Assembly: GCF_002154695.1 (NCBI RefSeq)
Contig: NZ_MTAV01000194.1
Coordinates: 3,613-39,055 of the forward strand
From: Nostoc sp. T09
GTDB lineage: Bacteria > Cyanobacteriota > Cyanobacteriia > Cyanobacteriales > Nostocaceae
Direction: 5' to 3'
DNA length: 35,443 bases
Both the position numbers and the translations under genes were made by a program. The notes under the pieces are model-generated. The model worked only from the letters and a program-made list of their open reading frames with translations. It did not search any database and had not been told where the DNA came from. Shown piece by piece: positions 1 to 10,286 of the stretch. The stretch's first letter is position 1, and every line of letters starts with the position of its first letter.

Positions 1-7
1 GATTAGC

Positions 8-400
8 TTATGCTGCATGACCCTCTTTTAGCACTTGATCTAAAAGGTTTCTAGCCGGTTGTGCTTTAGTCAGTGCTGCTTGATGGTCGCTATAAGCACG
101 AACGAGGCGAGTAAGACCGCTTACGCCTGCCTTTAGTTGTTCAAGCTCTTCACCAGCAATTAGTTCTCCATCTAGTACTCGCCCGATCAAAGGTTTGACG
201 TCACCCACTTCCTGCCGGACTTTTTGCAGCTTTTCTAAGGCACTCAGCAAGCTTTTTAGTGAGTTCAAGATCTCGTCAATATCCTGGGTTACTTCCACTG
301 GTTCAGACGAATCTTTTACTGCCGCCGTGTCCTCAGTGTCTTTGTCTGCGGGCGATTCTTGTGCAGATGTTTCAGTTTTTGCCCCATTTGTTTTTGCCAT
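8..400 (-). CDS. small acidic/helical hypothetical protein
   Basis: The 130-residue protein is read from the ATG at 400 (MAKTNGAK); an in-frame ATG five codons upstream is possible. The N-terminal third is rich in Ala, Glu, Asp, Thr and Ser and is probably disordered. The rest looks helical: about residues 40-62 (IDEILNSLKSLLSALEKL), then a Leu/Glu-rich stretch to the C terminus. No catalytic motif, signal peptide or membrane segment is visible. It resembles the many small cyanobacterial proteins of unknown function, and I cannot assign a role. The next gene in the same direction begins 180 bp upstream, so it is probably transcribed alone. Confidence 0.7.
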   Translation of the reverse strand: MAKTNGAKTETSAQESPADKDTEDTAAVKDSSEPVEVTQDIDEILNSLKSLLSALEKLQKVRQEVGDVKPLIGRVLDGELIAGEELEQLKAGVSGLTRLVRAYSDHQAALTKAQPARNLLDQVLKEGHAA

Positions 401-578
401 CAATAACTTCCTCAAGAAATTTTCCTTAGTTTATCGCTCTTATAGCAAGTTGCCAAAATATAGTTTGCTGGTAAAGCCATTTGAGGTTTGTAGTCTTCAA
501 GCAGATAGACATTTCTACTTGTCAAGCCTTACTTAAATACTTAATTAATTAGTATAATATAATACATCAGTTTTTTAT

Positions 579-1250
579 TTAACTCGAAAGCTCGTAAGCA
601 CCACCGCGATCAAGCGCACGCTGGTAAGCTGGACGTGTATGGATACGATCTAAGAACGCCATGAGTTGCGGACGGCTCGCATCCAGTCCTGCTCGCACAG
701 CAGCCGCTTCTAAAGGGAAGCTCATCTGGATATCAGCCGCTGTGAATTCGTTACCAGCAAACCATGTGCTTTTTCCTAGCTCCGCTTCCAGATAATCTAG
801 GTGCTGCGCGATTTGAGGTTCAATAAACGAACTCTTGACGCGTTCGGCGATCGCTCGAGCGATTGGCCGCACGAAAAAGGGCATTTGTTCATTCTCGATG
901 CGGTCGAAGACAAGCTTCAGTAGCAGTGGAGGCATTGCCGAGCCTTCTGCGTAATGCAGCCAGTAGGTGTAACGCAGTCGATTCGGTGTACCCAAAGCCG
1001 GAATCAGGCGTCCGCTACCGTAGCGTTCAACCAAATACTCGATGATGGCACCAGATTCCGCCAGGGTCAGCGCACCGTCGGTAATCACTGGTGACTTGCC
1101 TAGCGGATGTACCTTGCGTAGCGACGCTGGTGCTAACATGGTTTTCGGGTCCCGCTCGTAGCGCTTGATTTCGTACTCGATGCCGAGTTCCTCCAGCAGC
1201 CAGAGTATACGCTGAGAACGGGAGTTGTTCAAATGGTGGACAGTGATCAT
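579..1250 (-). CDS. glutathione S-transferase family protein
   Basis: A 223-residue cytosolic GST-like protein, the usual length for the family. The N-terminal thioredoxin-like domain covers about residues 1-78: MITVHHLNNSRSQRI places the active-site Ser/Asn at about 9-11, followed by the cis-Pro segment KSPVI and the glutathione-contacting LAESGAIIEYL. The helical C-terminal domain follows, with the family signature WFAGNEFTAADIQMSFP at about 165-181 (N-capping box plus Asp). It probably conjugates glutathione to electrophiles or removes peroxides; the substrate cannot be read from sequence. It lies 33 bp upstream, in transcription order, of the DUF4174 gene, so the two may be co-transcribed. 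Confidence 0.9.
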   Translation of the reverse strand: MITVHHLNNSRSQRILWLLEELGIEYEIKRYERDPKTMLAPASLRKVHPLGKSPVITDGALTLAESGAIIEYLVERYGSGRLIPALGTPNRLRYTYWLHYAEGSAMPPLLLKLVFDRIENEQMPFFVRPIARAIAERVKSSFIEPQIAQHLDYLEAELGKSTWFAGNEFTAADIQMSFPLEAAAVRAGLDASRPQLMAFLDRIHTRPAYQRALDRGGAYELSS

Positions 1251-1283
1251 CAGATTTATTCTCTAAGCTGTATATTTAGGCAA

Positions 1284-1781
1284 TTAAGGTGAATTTCCGC
1301 CTTTATTTTGCATTTCTTGCTGCCGCATGGGCATAGCATCAATTTCCGCAAAAATTGCTGTGGCTTGAACTGGGGTCACATCAGTGCGCTTAACGCCACC
1401 ATCTTTGCCCACCAAAATGACGCGAAAATTTTCTTTGTCAATCCCAAAGCGATCGCGCAACTTGGCAGCAGCAGACTCATCTATTGGCTGTCCGTTGGCA
1501 TAGCTCTCATCTGTTACCAGAATTTCTACGAGAACCAAATCCCGATCTGCAAAACCGCTTTTTTGCTCTTGTAATAGCTGTATCTGCTGCTGATAGGCTT
1601 GGTTATCAACCGACGGTGCAAAGACTAGTAGCACCCGGTTTTTCCATTTGTGGGAACTGAGATTGAATGAAGACATTTTGAGAGCATAATTACTTGAACC
1701 TTGAGCAGTACCCGCTTGATTAACTGGCGACAGCATTGTAGACGCTAATAGAGCAAGGGCAATTAATACTGACTTATTCAC
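1284..1781 (-). CDS. secreted DUF4174 domain protein
   Basis: A 165-residue protein with a Sec signal peptide (MNKSVLIALALLASTMLSPVNQA, cleavage near residue 23-26). The mature part, WKNRVLLVFAPSVDNQAY through RDLVLVEILV and FRVILVGKDGGVKR, is typical of DUF4174, a thioredoxin-fold-like domain without the CxxC redox pair. FRVILVGKDGGVK occupies the position of the strand after the cis-Pro region in such folds. It is likely periplasmic or thylakoid-lumenal. Function is unknown; the neighbouring GST hints at stress or redox roles, but that is only inference from position. Confidence 0.85.
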   Translation of the reverse strand: MNKSVLIALALLASTMLSPVNQAGTAQGSSNYALKMSSFNLSSHKWKNRVLLVFAPSVDNQAYQQQIQLLQEQKSGFADRDLVLVEILVTDESYANGQPIDESAAAKLRDRFGIDKENFRVILVGKDGGVKRTDVTPVQATAIFAEIDAMPMRQQEMQNKGGNSP

Positions 1782-2137
1782 AATGAGGGTTTTAGCTGCT
1801 TTTCATGCTCTTAACCTATCATCACCTACCTCACTCATCTTCTATCTGGTGATATATAGCAGTTAAGGGAACAGGGAACGGGGAACAGGGAACAGCATAG
1901 AGAATCTGTAATTAATTTTGTTTAGGTACTTATCTCCTCGCTGGCTAACAATTTCTCACTTCCCAAAAAGTTTGTAGTATCCCCTTGACATTATGTAGCC
2001 TTTGTATTACAAATGTAGTATGAACAAACAAGCTTCCTCAAGAAGCAAAAGTAAAACCTCTCAGAACCTTGACAACTGCATAGATGCCACTGTTTGGGAG
2101 AAAAGCTTAACAACTCTCATGAGTATTGCCCACTTTT
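1782..2137. other. intergenic region with short GGGAACA repeats
   Basis: No gene is supported here. At about 1867-1895 there is a degenerate tandem of the unit GGGAACAG, a motif scattered through cyanobacterial intergenic DNA; the complementary TTCCCTGTTCCC recurs near 13245 and 32240. A hairpin with stem TGGGAG/CTCTCA (2095-2119) and a segment AGCTTAACAACTCTCATGAG (2104-2123) resembles the 3' arm of Y RNA A (AGCTTTTTCAACTCGCATGAG type). That could be the relic of another Y-like RNA, but no matching 5' arm was found. Confidence 0.4.
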
Positions 2138-2218
2138 GGGGCCGCGATTGGCGTTTGACTGCTCCGAAACCAACAAACGGACGGTTGCAGGATTTGGGTT
2201 CAATTCCCAACGGCTCCA
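2138..2218 (+). ncRNA. tRNA-like RNA without a normal D arm
   Basis: The ends pair like an acceptor stem: GGGGCCG (2138-2144) with CGGCTCC (2211-2217), 7 bp including one G-U, followed by A. A perfect T arm precedes the 3' strand: TTGGG-TTCAATT-CCCAA (2194-2210). The middle does not form a normal D arm. It can form an extended stem CTGC.TCCG / CGGA.GCAG (2159-2166 with 2178-2190) with an 11-nt loop, and no anticodon loop is evident. It is either a tRNA pseudogene or another tRNA mimic of the adjoining Y RNA cluster. The 3' end CCACT matches that of the outer tRNA-like body at 2491, which argues for relatedness. Confidence 0.45.
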
Positions 2219-2281
2219 CTTGCTTTGACTTTGATTGAAGTTGCAATGACCTCAATTAGAGCATCGCAATCACGCAAACTT

Positions 2282-2491
<210 letters not shown>

Positions 2492-2501
2492 CTAATAGTA
2501 A

Positions 2502-2729
<228 letters not shown>

Positions 2730-2742
2730 TATGCGTAATCAT

Positions 2743-2920
2743 CCGTGCCCTAACAGAAGAAGCATACATACACATTGATAACGGTCCTAAGGTAGTAAAA
2801 TTCGAGCGATCGAGCTAGCGAAGCACGATTTCTAAGTCTCTTGCAGATTTAGCGTGCGTGCCCACTGCCAATATTTGGTAAGAGCGGCCGTGCTGTAAAA
2901 AGCTTCTTCAACTTGCACGG
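2743..2920 (+). ncRNA. Y RNA-like B carrying a permuted 23S helix-69 mimic
   Basis: The Y signature is complete: outer helix CCGTGC (2743-2748)/GCACGG (2915-2920), internal loop CCTAACAG (2749-2756)/CAACTT (2909-2914), inner helix AAGAAGC (2757-2763)/GCTTCTT (2902-2908). The insert contains ATAACGGTCCTAAGGTAG (2778-2795), identical to the universally conserved 23S rRNA segment following the helix 69 loop, and the match continues to 2803 (24 of 26). Near the 3' end GGTAAGAGCGGCCGT (2877-2891) resembles the 23S strand that precedes the helix 69 loop. ACGGTC (2781-2786) pairs with GGCCGT (2886-2891) exactly as in helix 69, but strand order is swapped and the Y helix replaces the loop. Two further hairpins (2823-2857, about 2866-2881) close the far end. 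Confidence 0.85.
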
Positions 2921-2934
2921 AATCATTTAAGACT

Positions 2935-3078
2935 TAATTCCGCGCCCTAACTTGTAAAGCCTACACACCATCCAGCAATGGATATGCAGGTTCAACTCCT
3001 GTCGCTCCCTTTGATGGGAGCGTAGCCAAAATGGTAAAGGCAATTGTGAAAACTGCTTTGCTAACTTGCGCGGAATTA
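2935..3078 (+). ncRNA. Y RNA-like C with circularly permuted tRNA (YrlA type)
   Basis: An 11-bp outer helix (2935-2945 with 3068-3078), internal loop CCTAACTT (2946-2953)/TAACTT (3062-3067) and inner helix GTAAAGC (2954-2960)/GCTTTGC (3055-3061) give the Y signature. The insert is a tRNA in permuted order: T arm GCAGG-TTCAACT-CCTGT (2986-3002), 3' acceptor strand CGCTCCC (3003-3009), six-base loop TTTGAT, 5' acceptor strand GGGAGCG (3016-3022), TA, then D arm GCC-AAAATGGTAAA-GGC (3025-3041) with the conserved GG. ATTG (3043-3046) can pair with CAAT (2976-2979) where an anticodon stem would be. This matches the tRNA-mimicking module described for bacterial YrlA RNAs, in which the Y helix replaces the anticodon end. 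Confidence 0.88.
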
Positions 3079-3110
3079 CTATTATTTAAATTGTATTTAT
3101 CTACAACCTT

Positions 3111-3134
3111 AACTCAATCACATGGAGGTGAGTT
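3111..3134 (+). promoter_or_regulatory. hairpin with ribosome-binding site in its loop
   Basis: AACTCA (3111-3116) pairs with TGAGTT (3129-3134), leaving the strong Shine-Dalgarno GGAGG (3124-3128) in the 12-base loop. The ATG at 3137 follows at once. The same AACTCA/TGAGTT words recur at 4083-4102 before the L12 paralogue, so the leaders of the two genes share an element. Confidence 0.4.
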
Positions 3135-3136
3135 CA

Positions 3137-3929
<793 letters not shown>

Positions 3930-3935
3930 AATCTT

Positions 3936-4063
<128 letters not shown>

Positions 4064-4082
4064 CTTTTATTAATTAACAATT

Positions 4083-4494
<412 letters not shown>

Positions 4495-4780
4495 TTTCGA
4501 TGTTTATTTCTCTGTGCCTCTGTCTTGAAAAGTTCAGATCGCCGGAAGCCGGCGCTCCGACTTTTCGCTGCGTCTCTGCGTGAGATTCTTTTTTAAACGT
4601 AGACGCGTTCGCGGCTTCCCGCAGGGTACCGCAAAGGCGCGTTCGCGAAGCGTCTCGTAAAGCCTTCGGCATAGCTACGCTTAGGGCGCAGCCTCTCGTA
4701 GAGAAGAGAAGGAAGCGAAGAGAAGAAAACAGATAGAGAATTTCACAAATAAATTAGATCAAATTTATTAATTGGCAGTT
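4495..4780. repeat. short palindromic Nostoc-type repeats
   Basis: No gene is seen. The stretch contains GCCGGAAGCCGGCG (4541-4554), GTTCGCGGCTTCCCGCAGGG (4608-4627), GCGTTCGCGAAGCGTCTCG (4638-4656) and CTCTCGTAGAGAAGAGAAGG (4692-4711). These are pieces of the GC-rich palindromic repeat family (TAGCGTCTC... / GAGAAGG) seen again at 8852, 16195, 16264 and 35160. They were probably inserted between the L12 paralogue and Y RNA E. Confidence 0.6.
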
Positions 4781-4858
4781 GTTGCCGCGCCCCGATCGCA
4801 GAAGCTTACATAACTCTGAATCAGTTATACACAATGCTTCTACAACTTGCGCGGTGAC
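4781..4858 (+). ncRNA. Y RNA-like E, minimal form
   Basis: The outer helix GTTGCCGCGC (4781-4790) pairs with GCGCGGTGAC (4849-4858). The internal loop is CCCGATCG (4791-4798)/ACAACTT (4842-4848), and the inner helix is AGAAGC (4800-4805)/GCTTCT (4836-4841). The 5' loop CCGA next to the outer helix and the 3' ACTT next to the outer helix are the same elements that flank the Ro site in animal Y RNAs (UCCGA and ACUUGAC). The insert is only 30 nt, with one hairpin ATAACT-CTGAATC-AGTTAT (4810-4828); there is no tRNA body. It ends 58 bp before the Ro60 start codon and may be co-transcribed with it. Confidence 0.8.
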
Positions 4859-4862
4859 TTGA

Positions 4863-6350
<1,488 letters not shown>

Positions 6351-6362
6351 GGTTAGAATATG

Positions 6363-6395
6363 GCATTGCTCATTATTAAGTCTGATGAGCAATGC
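6363..6395 (+). promoter_or_regulatory. 11-bp perfect hairpin after the Ro60 gene
   Basis: GCATTGCTCAT (6363-6373) and ATGAGCAATGC (6385-6395) form an 11-bp perfect stem with an 11-base loop, starting 12 bp after the Ro60 stop. No U-run follows, so it is not a classical terminator. It may stabilise the upstream mRNA end or limit read-through. It also buries the ATG at 6385, which argues for the downstream start of the next gene. Confidence 0.5.
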
Positions 6396-6435
6396 TAATT
6401 CAGCAGATAGCACTTCAAATAAAAAAGGCAAAAAT

Positions 6436-7320
6436 ATGGAAATCCAGAAACAGTTTAGCTTTGTTGGTAATTTGAAGAAGCTGCATGAAAAAGATGAGTA
6501 CCCAATTGTGAATTTCACTGGTATTATTCACTGTTATAAAAATGGAAGTGTTTTTATTGAGATTGATGCAACTACAAATGAAAATTTAAATAATAAAAAG
6601 TTTTCTGAGTCTGTACCAGTATATAAAGTTAAAATATCTACCAATGTTAAAGAAGATAAAGCATTTGAGGATTTATTCTTTTTTCAGTTAGATGAACTTG
6701 AAAAAGATTTAGTTCAGTCTCCTTATGAAGGTGATTACATAATTGAGGGAAAAAGCTTTGAAGAATGGTCTATAAAAGCAAATATTGCAGATGCTAATTT
6801 TACTGTTACTTTTAGAAACAGTGATACGCAAGAATCTGCCGAGGTAAATACTCAAAAACATTTAGTTAGATTAAGTAATTTACATATTGACTATAATCCT
6901 AAATTTATTAAAGGAGAAACATTAGAACATATATATGGTATTTCTAATTTAGAAGTATTATACAATTTTTCAACTCCTTTTCTAGATAATAAATATGAAT
7001 TCAGTCTTATCTCTACATCTATAGGTAATAAAGATGCTGAAATATTAAGCGCAGAAATGATATTGAAAGTTATAGATAAAAACAATGTCGATGAAGAAAT
7101 TCCATATAATACTTATTTTGCATGGTTTGAACTTTTAATTTCATTTGCTACTGGAAAATGCATAAAAGAAATTTATAGCATTGAAACAAGCCAGAGTATT
7201 AGTGGACAAAAAAAGGTAGAGTTTTGGACTGGCAATAATATTTTTATAAAGGGCCGTGGAATTACTGTAATACAGCAGCCACATTTGCATTTATTTATTA
7301 AGCAATGTGCCTTTGCGTGA
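6436..7320 (+). CDS. AT-rich hypothetical protein in the Ro locus
   Basis: I chose the ATG at 6436 because it follows AAAAAGGCAAAA and lies outside the hairpin at 6363-6395; an in-frame ATG at 6385 would add 17 residues. The 294-residue product is unrecognised. It begins with beta-rich sequence (KQFSFVGNLKKL, FTGIIHCYKNGSVFIEIDA), which recalls N-terminal domains of some large accessory or defence proteins. It ends abruptly after a hydrophobic beta segment (ITVIQQPHLHLFIK), so it may be a truncated version of a longer protein. Base composition and codon use are much more AT-rich than in the genes on both sides, a sign of separate acquisition. Its stop is four bases before the next start. Confidence 0.7.
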   Translation: MEIQKQFSFVGNLKKLHEKDEYPIVNFTGIIHCYKNGSVFIEIDATTNENLNNKKFSESVPVYKVKISTNVKEDKAFEDLFFFQLDELEKDLVQSPYEGDYIIEGKSFEEWSIKANIADANFTVTFRNSDTQESAEVNTQKHLVRLSNLHIDYNPKFIKGETLEHIYGISNLEVLYNFSTPFLDNKYEFSLISTSIGNKDAEILSAEMILKVIDKNNVDEEIPYNTYFAWFELLISFATGKCIKEIYSIETSQSISGQKKVEFWTGNNIFIKGRGITVIQQPHLHLFIKQCAFA

Positions 7321-7323
7321 GCT

Positions 7324-8157
7324 ATGACTGACATCCGTAAGCTAATCAACCAAATTGCTAGTGCAGAAGCACAGTTGTGTGCAACTCAATTTATCGCCCC
7401 TTGTGTTAAGGGTGGACGAGTTCGCACACGGGTAGCTGGAATGATCTATACCTTCACACCAAAGCCTAGTAAATTTGAAGGTTGGGGTATCTTTCAGCCT
7501 GTGGATGCGAAGACAGCAACAGTTGTGGAAGAAGCCGACTTACCCCAAATTGCAGAATACTTGCAACACTTTCCCCAAATACGGCTGCGGTTAGCACACA
7601 AACTGCAAGGAAAAACTTGGTTAGCTTACCCTGTGAATGAAGTAGATATGCGTCAACGGTTGAAGGTAGTCAAACCGATCGCAGTGCATCTGGTGACTGA
7701 GGGTGTTGTCTTTGAGCAAATTATCGCCCGTTGGAATGGACAATCCTGCTGGTTTGAGGAAATCGATCGCCGTACCGATCCGGAGATTGTGGAAACTCTG
7801 CAATCTGCTGTTAAGCAACTTACTCCTGCTGAGGAATTGCAGTTTAAGGGTATTACTCCAGAAATCCGCACAGTGTATGAATTAGCAACTCGGCGGATTG
7901 AGGGATTTGCTCAACCTCAACAGGATGAAAAGCGACTGAGAAAAGCATTACAACAAGGCGGCGGTGAATTACGCCAATTTCACGATCGCGGTGATTACTG
8001 GACAGTTGATTGGACAACTGCTGATGGTGTTCGCCACAGTAGTGCGATCGCTAAAACTGATTTGACTGTTGTCAGTTCTGGCATTTGTTTGAGTGGACGC
8101 GATCGCGATTTTGACTTGCAATCCTTAGTGGGTGTGATGGAACAACAAGATTGGTGA
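7324..8157 (+). CDS. Ro/E1-associated hypothetical protein, 277 aa
   Basis: No named domain is recognised. The N-terminal half has conserved-looking blocks: FIAPCVKGGRVRTRVAGMIYTF (about residues 22-43, of which the GGRVR..AG core is notable), FEGWGIFQPV (about 51-60), LQGKTWLAYPVNE (about 93-105) and WFEEIDRRTDPEI (about 141-153). The C-terminal third is different (LRQFHDRGDYWTVDWTTADG, then IAKTDLTVVSSGICLSGRDRDFDLQSLVGVM) and looks like a small independent beta domain. It is soluble, without a signal peptide. It starts four bases after the previous stop, and the E1-like gene begins six bases after its own stop, so it belongs to the same operon. It may be a partner of the E1-like enzyme. 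Confidence 0.85.
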   Translation: MTDIRKLINQIASAEAQLCATQFIAPCVKGGRVRTRVAGMIYTFTPKPSKFEGWGIFQPVDAKTATVVEEADLPQIAEYLQHFPQIRLRLAHKLQGKTWLAYPVNEVDMRQRLKVVKPIAVHLVTEGVVFEQIIARWNGQSCWFEEIDRRTDPEIVETLQSAVKQLTPAEELQFKGITPEIRTVYELATRRIEGFAQPQQDEKRLRKALQQGGGELRQFHDRGDYWTVDWTTADGVRHSSAIAKTDLTVVSSGICLSGRDRDFDLQSLVGVMEQQDW

Positions 8158-8162
8158 GGACA

Positions 8163-8801
8163 ATGAGCATCTTTTTTCACGAACAGCTTTACCGTAGCAA
8201 TGCTGTGATGGCAAAGCTCAAAGATTATCCTGTAACCATTTGTGGGGCTGGGGCATTAGGAGCTAACATTGCGGAAAACTTGGCTCGATCTGGTTTTGAC
8301 AAACTTACAGTCATTGATCGCGATCGCATTGAGGAGCGTAATCTTTCTACCCAGCCTTACTACCGTTCTGATGTCGGAGCATTTAAGGCAAAAATCTTGG
8401 CAAATAATTTATACCGAGCAATTGGTACTAAAGTTGATGCTAAGACAAAGGAGTTAACATCAGCAAATACAACTCAACTACTCAAAGACAGCCAGCTAAT
8501 TGTTGATGTCTTTGACAACAGCTTGGCACGTCAAGCAGTTAAGGATTATGCCGATCAATTCAATATTCCATGTCTTCATGTTGGGCTAGCAGCCGATTAT
8601 GCAGAAGTGATTTGGAATGAAGTTTATCGCGTTCCTTCCGATGCGAATGATGATGTCTGTGATTATCCTCTAGCGCGAAATTTGGTAATGTTAACTGTTG
8701 CTGTGGCGTGTGAGGCAGTTATCGCATTCATTGCTACAACTGAACAGCGTAATTTTACCATTACCCTAAAAGATTTGACTGTTCAACCTCTATTTTGGTA
8801 A
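8163..8801 (+). CDS. ThiF/E1-like adenylyltransferase
   Basis: The ATG at 8163 is placed by GGTGAGGA six bases upstream. The 212-residue protein has the Rossmann nucleotide-binding core of E1/ThiF/MoeB enzymes: VTICGAGALGANIAENLARS (about residues 23-42), the acidic end of strand two VIDRDRIEERNLSTQPYY (about 50-67, with the Arg finger), and DVGAFKAKILANNL (about 70-83). These enzymes adenylate the C-terminal glycine of a ubiquitin-like protein. The CxxC zinc pairs of ThiF/MoeB are absent, and it is shorter than those; Cys in DDVCDYP is the likeliest thioester residue. The 66-aa Gly-ending protein at 2529 is the obvious candidate substrate. A terminator-like hairpin follows. Confidence 0.9.
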   Translation: MSIFFHEQLYRSNAVMAKLKDYPVTICGAGALGANIAENLARSGFDKLTVIDRDRIEERNLSTQPYYRSDVGAFKAKILANNLYRAIGTKVDAKTKELTSANTTQLLKDSQLIVDVFDNSLARQAVKDYADQFNIPCLHVGLAADYAEVIWNEVYRVPSDANDDVCDYPLARNLVMLTVAVACEAVIAFIATTEQRNFTITLKDLTVQPLFW

Positions 8802-8831
8802 TACCGTTTTTGTATGAAAATGCATCTAATT

Positions 8832-8905
8832 AGCCCACGTTCATCAAAGACGTTCCCGTTCGCGTAGCGTCTCCGCAGGAGAAGGGTAGGTGGGCTTTGT
8901 TTTTG
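8832..8905 (+). terminator. terminator-like hairpin after the Ro/E1 operon
   Basis: AGCCCAC (8832-8838) pairs with GTGGGCT (8890-8896), followed by TTGTTTTT. The large loop contains one copy of the GC-rich palindromic repeat (CGTTCCCGTTCGCGTAGCGT..., 8851-8886). The position 30 bp after the E1-like stop fits transcription termination. Confidence 0.5.
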
Positions 8906-9048
8906 TAGCCCCAGGCTTCCAGTCGAGGGCGAATATAGCGCAACCTTACATAAACTTGGGATAAGTTGCGATCGCTGATTAGCCCCAAGATTAAATTTAT
9001 GTTTTAAAGTTAAAAATAGGTTGATAAAAAGCGATTGTTAGTAAACCC

Positions 9049-9441
9049 ATGAAAGTCTTAGGGTTAGTTCTACCTGCTTTGTTTCTGTTGAGCACGCCTG
9101 CGATCGCAGTTGAGATCAATGGGCAGAATATTGATGGACAAAAGCTACCTGCAAAAGCTTACTATTATGGAACTGGTGGAATATACAATGTTCAAGTAAG
9201 CTTTAAGAATAGACGAGCTACGATATATTTTGCTGATGGAAGCCAAACAACCATACAGTTGAACCAGCAGGTGATAACTGATTCTAAGAATATTGTAGGC
9301 TTTGGTAAACTAGGACAATTTCCTATAAATAGAAATTTCAGTGTTGGGTTGGTGTATGACAATGATTGGATTGGCAGCAGTAGTGACCAAATGCAACAGT
9401 CCAATCCGCTTGAAGGTTTCTGGAGAATAAGTTTGGACTGA
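9049..9441 (+). CDS. secreted hypothetical protein, 130 aa
   Basis: A clear signal peptide opens the protein (MKVLGLVLPALFLLSTPAIA, cleavage at AIA-VE near residue 20). The mature ~110 residues are beta-strand rich, with many Tyr, Asn and Gly residues, and end in the aromatic segment GFWRISLD. No cysteines, lipobox or catalytic motif are seen. It probably resides in the periplasm or outside the cell. I do not recognise a family, and it stands alone between the Ro/E1 operon and a pentapeptide protein. Confidence 0.75.
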   Translation: MKVLGLVLPALFLLSTPAIAVEINGQNIDGQKLPAKAYYYGTGGIYNVQVSFKNRRATIYFADGSQTTIQLNQQVITDSKNIVGFGKLGQFPINRNFSVGLVYDNDWIGSSSDQMQQSNPLEGFWRISLD

Positions 9442-9590
9442 AGACGCGCTTATAGCATTTGGTAATTTCAGAGTGAATTTGACTCCAGTTTAATTCTCTA
9501 ATCATTAAATGCATACAATAGTACTATGACCTCGATTTGTCTATTAGGTCGGTGTCAGAATTTATTGTCCAAATGAAACTTAAAAGCTAA

Positions 9591-10286
9591 ATGAAAAATA
9601 TTATATTAATTACCTTAGATAGATGTTTAAAACGGCAAAAACAATCTATTTTACTATTTGATTCAATAGCTGCTGCTAGTGATATTGCCCTGATGCTAAA
9701 TGGGCAGTGGGATGGCTGTAATGGAGTAGTAATAGACCAATGTGATGAGGTAGCTGTTAACACTGCTGCCAAACTATCAGAAGCTACATGGTGTTATCAA
9801 GGCGCTGCAAAAGCTGTTTTAGCAAGATTAACAACTGATGAACTTTTGCGACGTTATGCACTTGGAGAAAGGAATTTTATTAATGCAAACTTGAGATATG
9901 CAGTGCTGACATCAATGAAGCTGAATCAGGTTAATTTAAGTTATGCAAAGTTGAGTTGGGCTGTACTGAATGAAGCCGATCTTAGTCAAGCTGATTTAAC
10001 AGCAGCAGACCTCAGTGAAACTAATTTAAGTGGAGCCGACTTGAGAGGAGCAGAAATAGTCAGGACAAATCTAACTCAGGCAAACTTGCAACAAGCAAAT
10101 CTGAGAGGGGCGAATCTAACTAGGGCAAACTTAAGTGAAGTTAACCTCACTCATGCAGATTTAACAGGAGCAAATCTAGCGCTAGCAGATCTAAGAGGAG
10201 CAAAGTTTCACTTTTGTAACTTAAGTGGGGCTAACCTAACAGGTGCAAAGTTCATTGAAACTGACTTAGCTTTTGCCAGCCAATAA
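9591..10286 (+). CDS. pentapeptide-repeat protein
   Basis: The 231-residue protein has an N-terminal globular part of about 95 residues, unrecognised and containing ILITLDRCLKRQ and WDGCNGVVIDQCDEV. From about residue 97 it has some 25 pentapeptide units of the A(D/N)LXX pattern (SQADLTAADLSETNLSGADL, RGANLTRANLSEVNLTHADL). Such repeats fold into a right-handed quadrilateral beta-helix. These proteins are abundant in cyanobacteria; roles are mostly unknown, and some mimic DNA. No signal peptide is obvious, so it is probably cytoplasmic. No strong ribosome-binding site is visible before the ATG. Confidence 0.92.
   Translation: MKNIILITLDRCLKRQKQSILLFDSIAAASDIALMLNGQWDGCNGVVIDQCDEVAVNTAAKLSEATWCYQGAAKAVLARLTTDELLRRYALGERNFINANLRYAVLTSMKLNQVNLSYAKLSWAVLNEADLSQADLTAADLSETNLSGADLRGAEIVRTNLTQANLQQANLRGANLTRANLSEVNLTHADLTGANLALADLRGAKFHFCNLSGANLTGAKFIETDLAFASQ

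Noticed and set aside
195-536. Plus-strand frame opposite the first gene
   Set aside because: It is the antisense shadow of the minus-strand gene with Ser/Phe-rich, non-coding-like composition.
2002-2238. 78-codon frame over the first tRNA-like element
   Set aside because: It has no ribosome-binding site, odd composition, and its C-terminal codons are the T arm and acceptor strand of the tRNA-like RNA.
2778-2803. A fragment of a 23S rRNA gene or an I-CeuI homing site left by an intron
   Set aside because: The two 23S-like strands are in reversed order and pair within a Y RNA stem; a gene fragment would be colinear, and no intron or LAGLIDADG frame is present.
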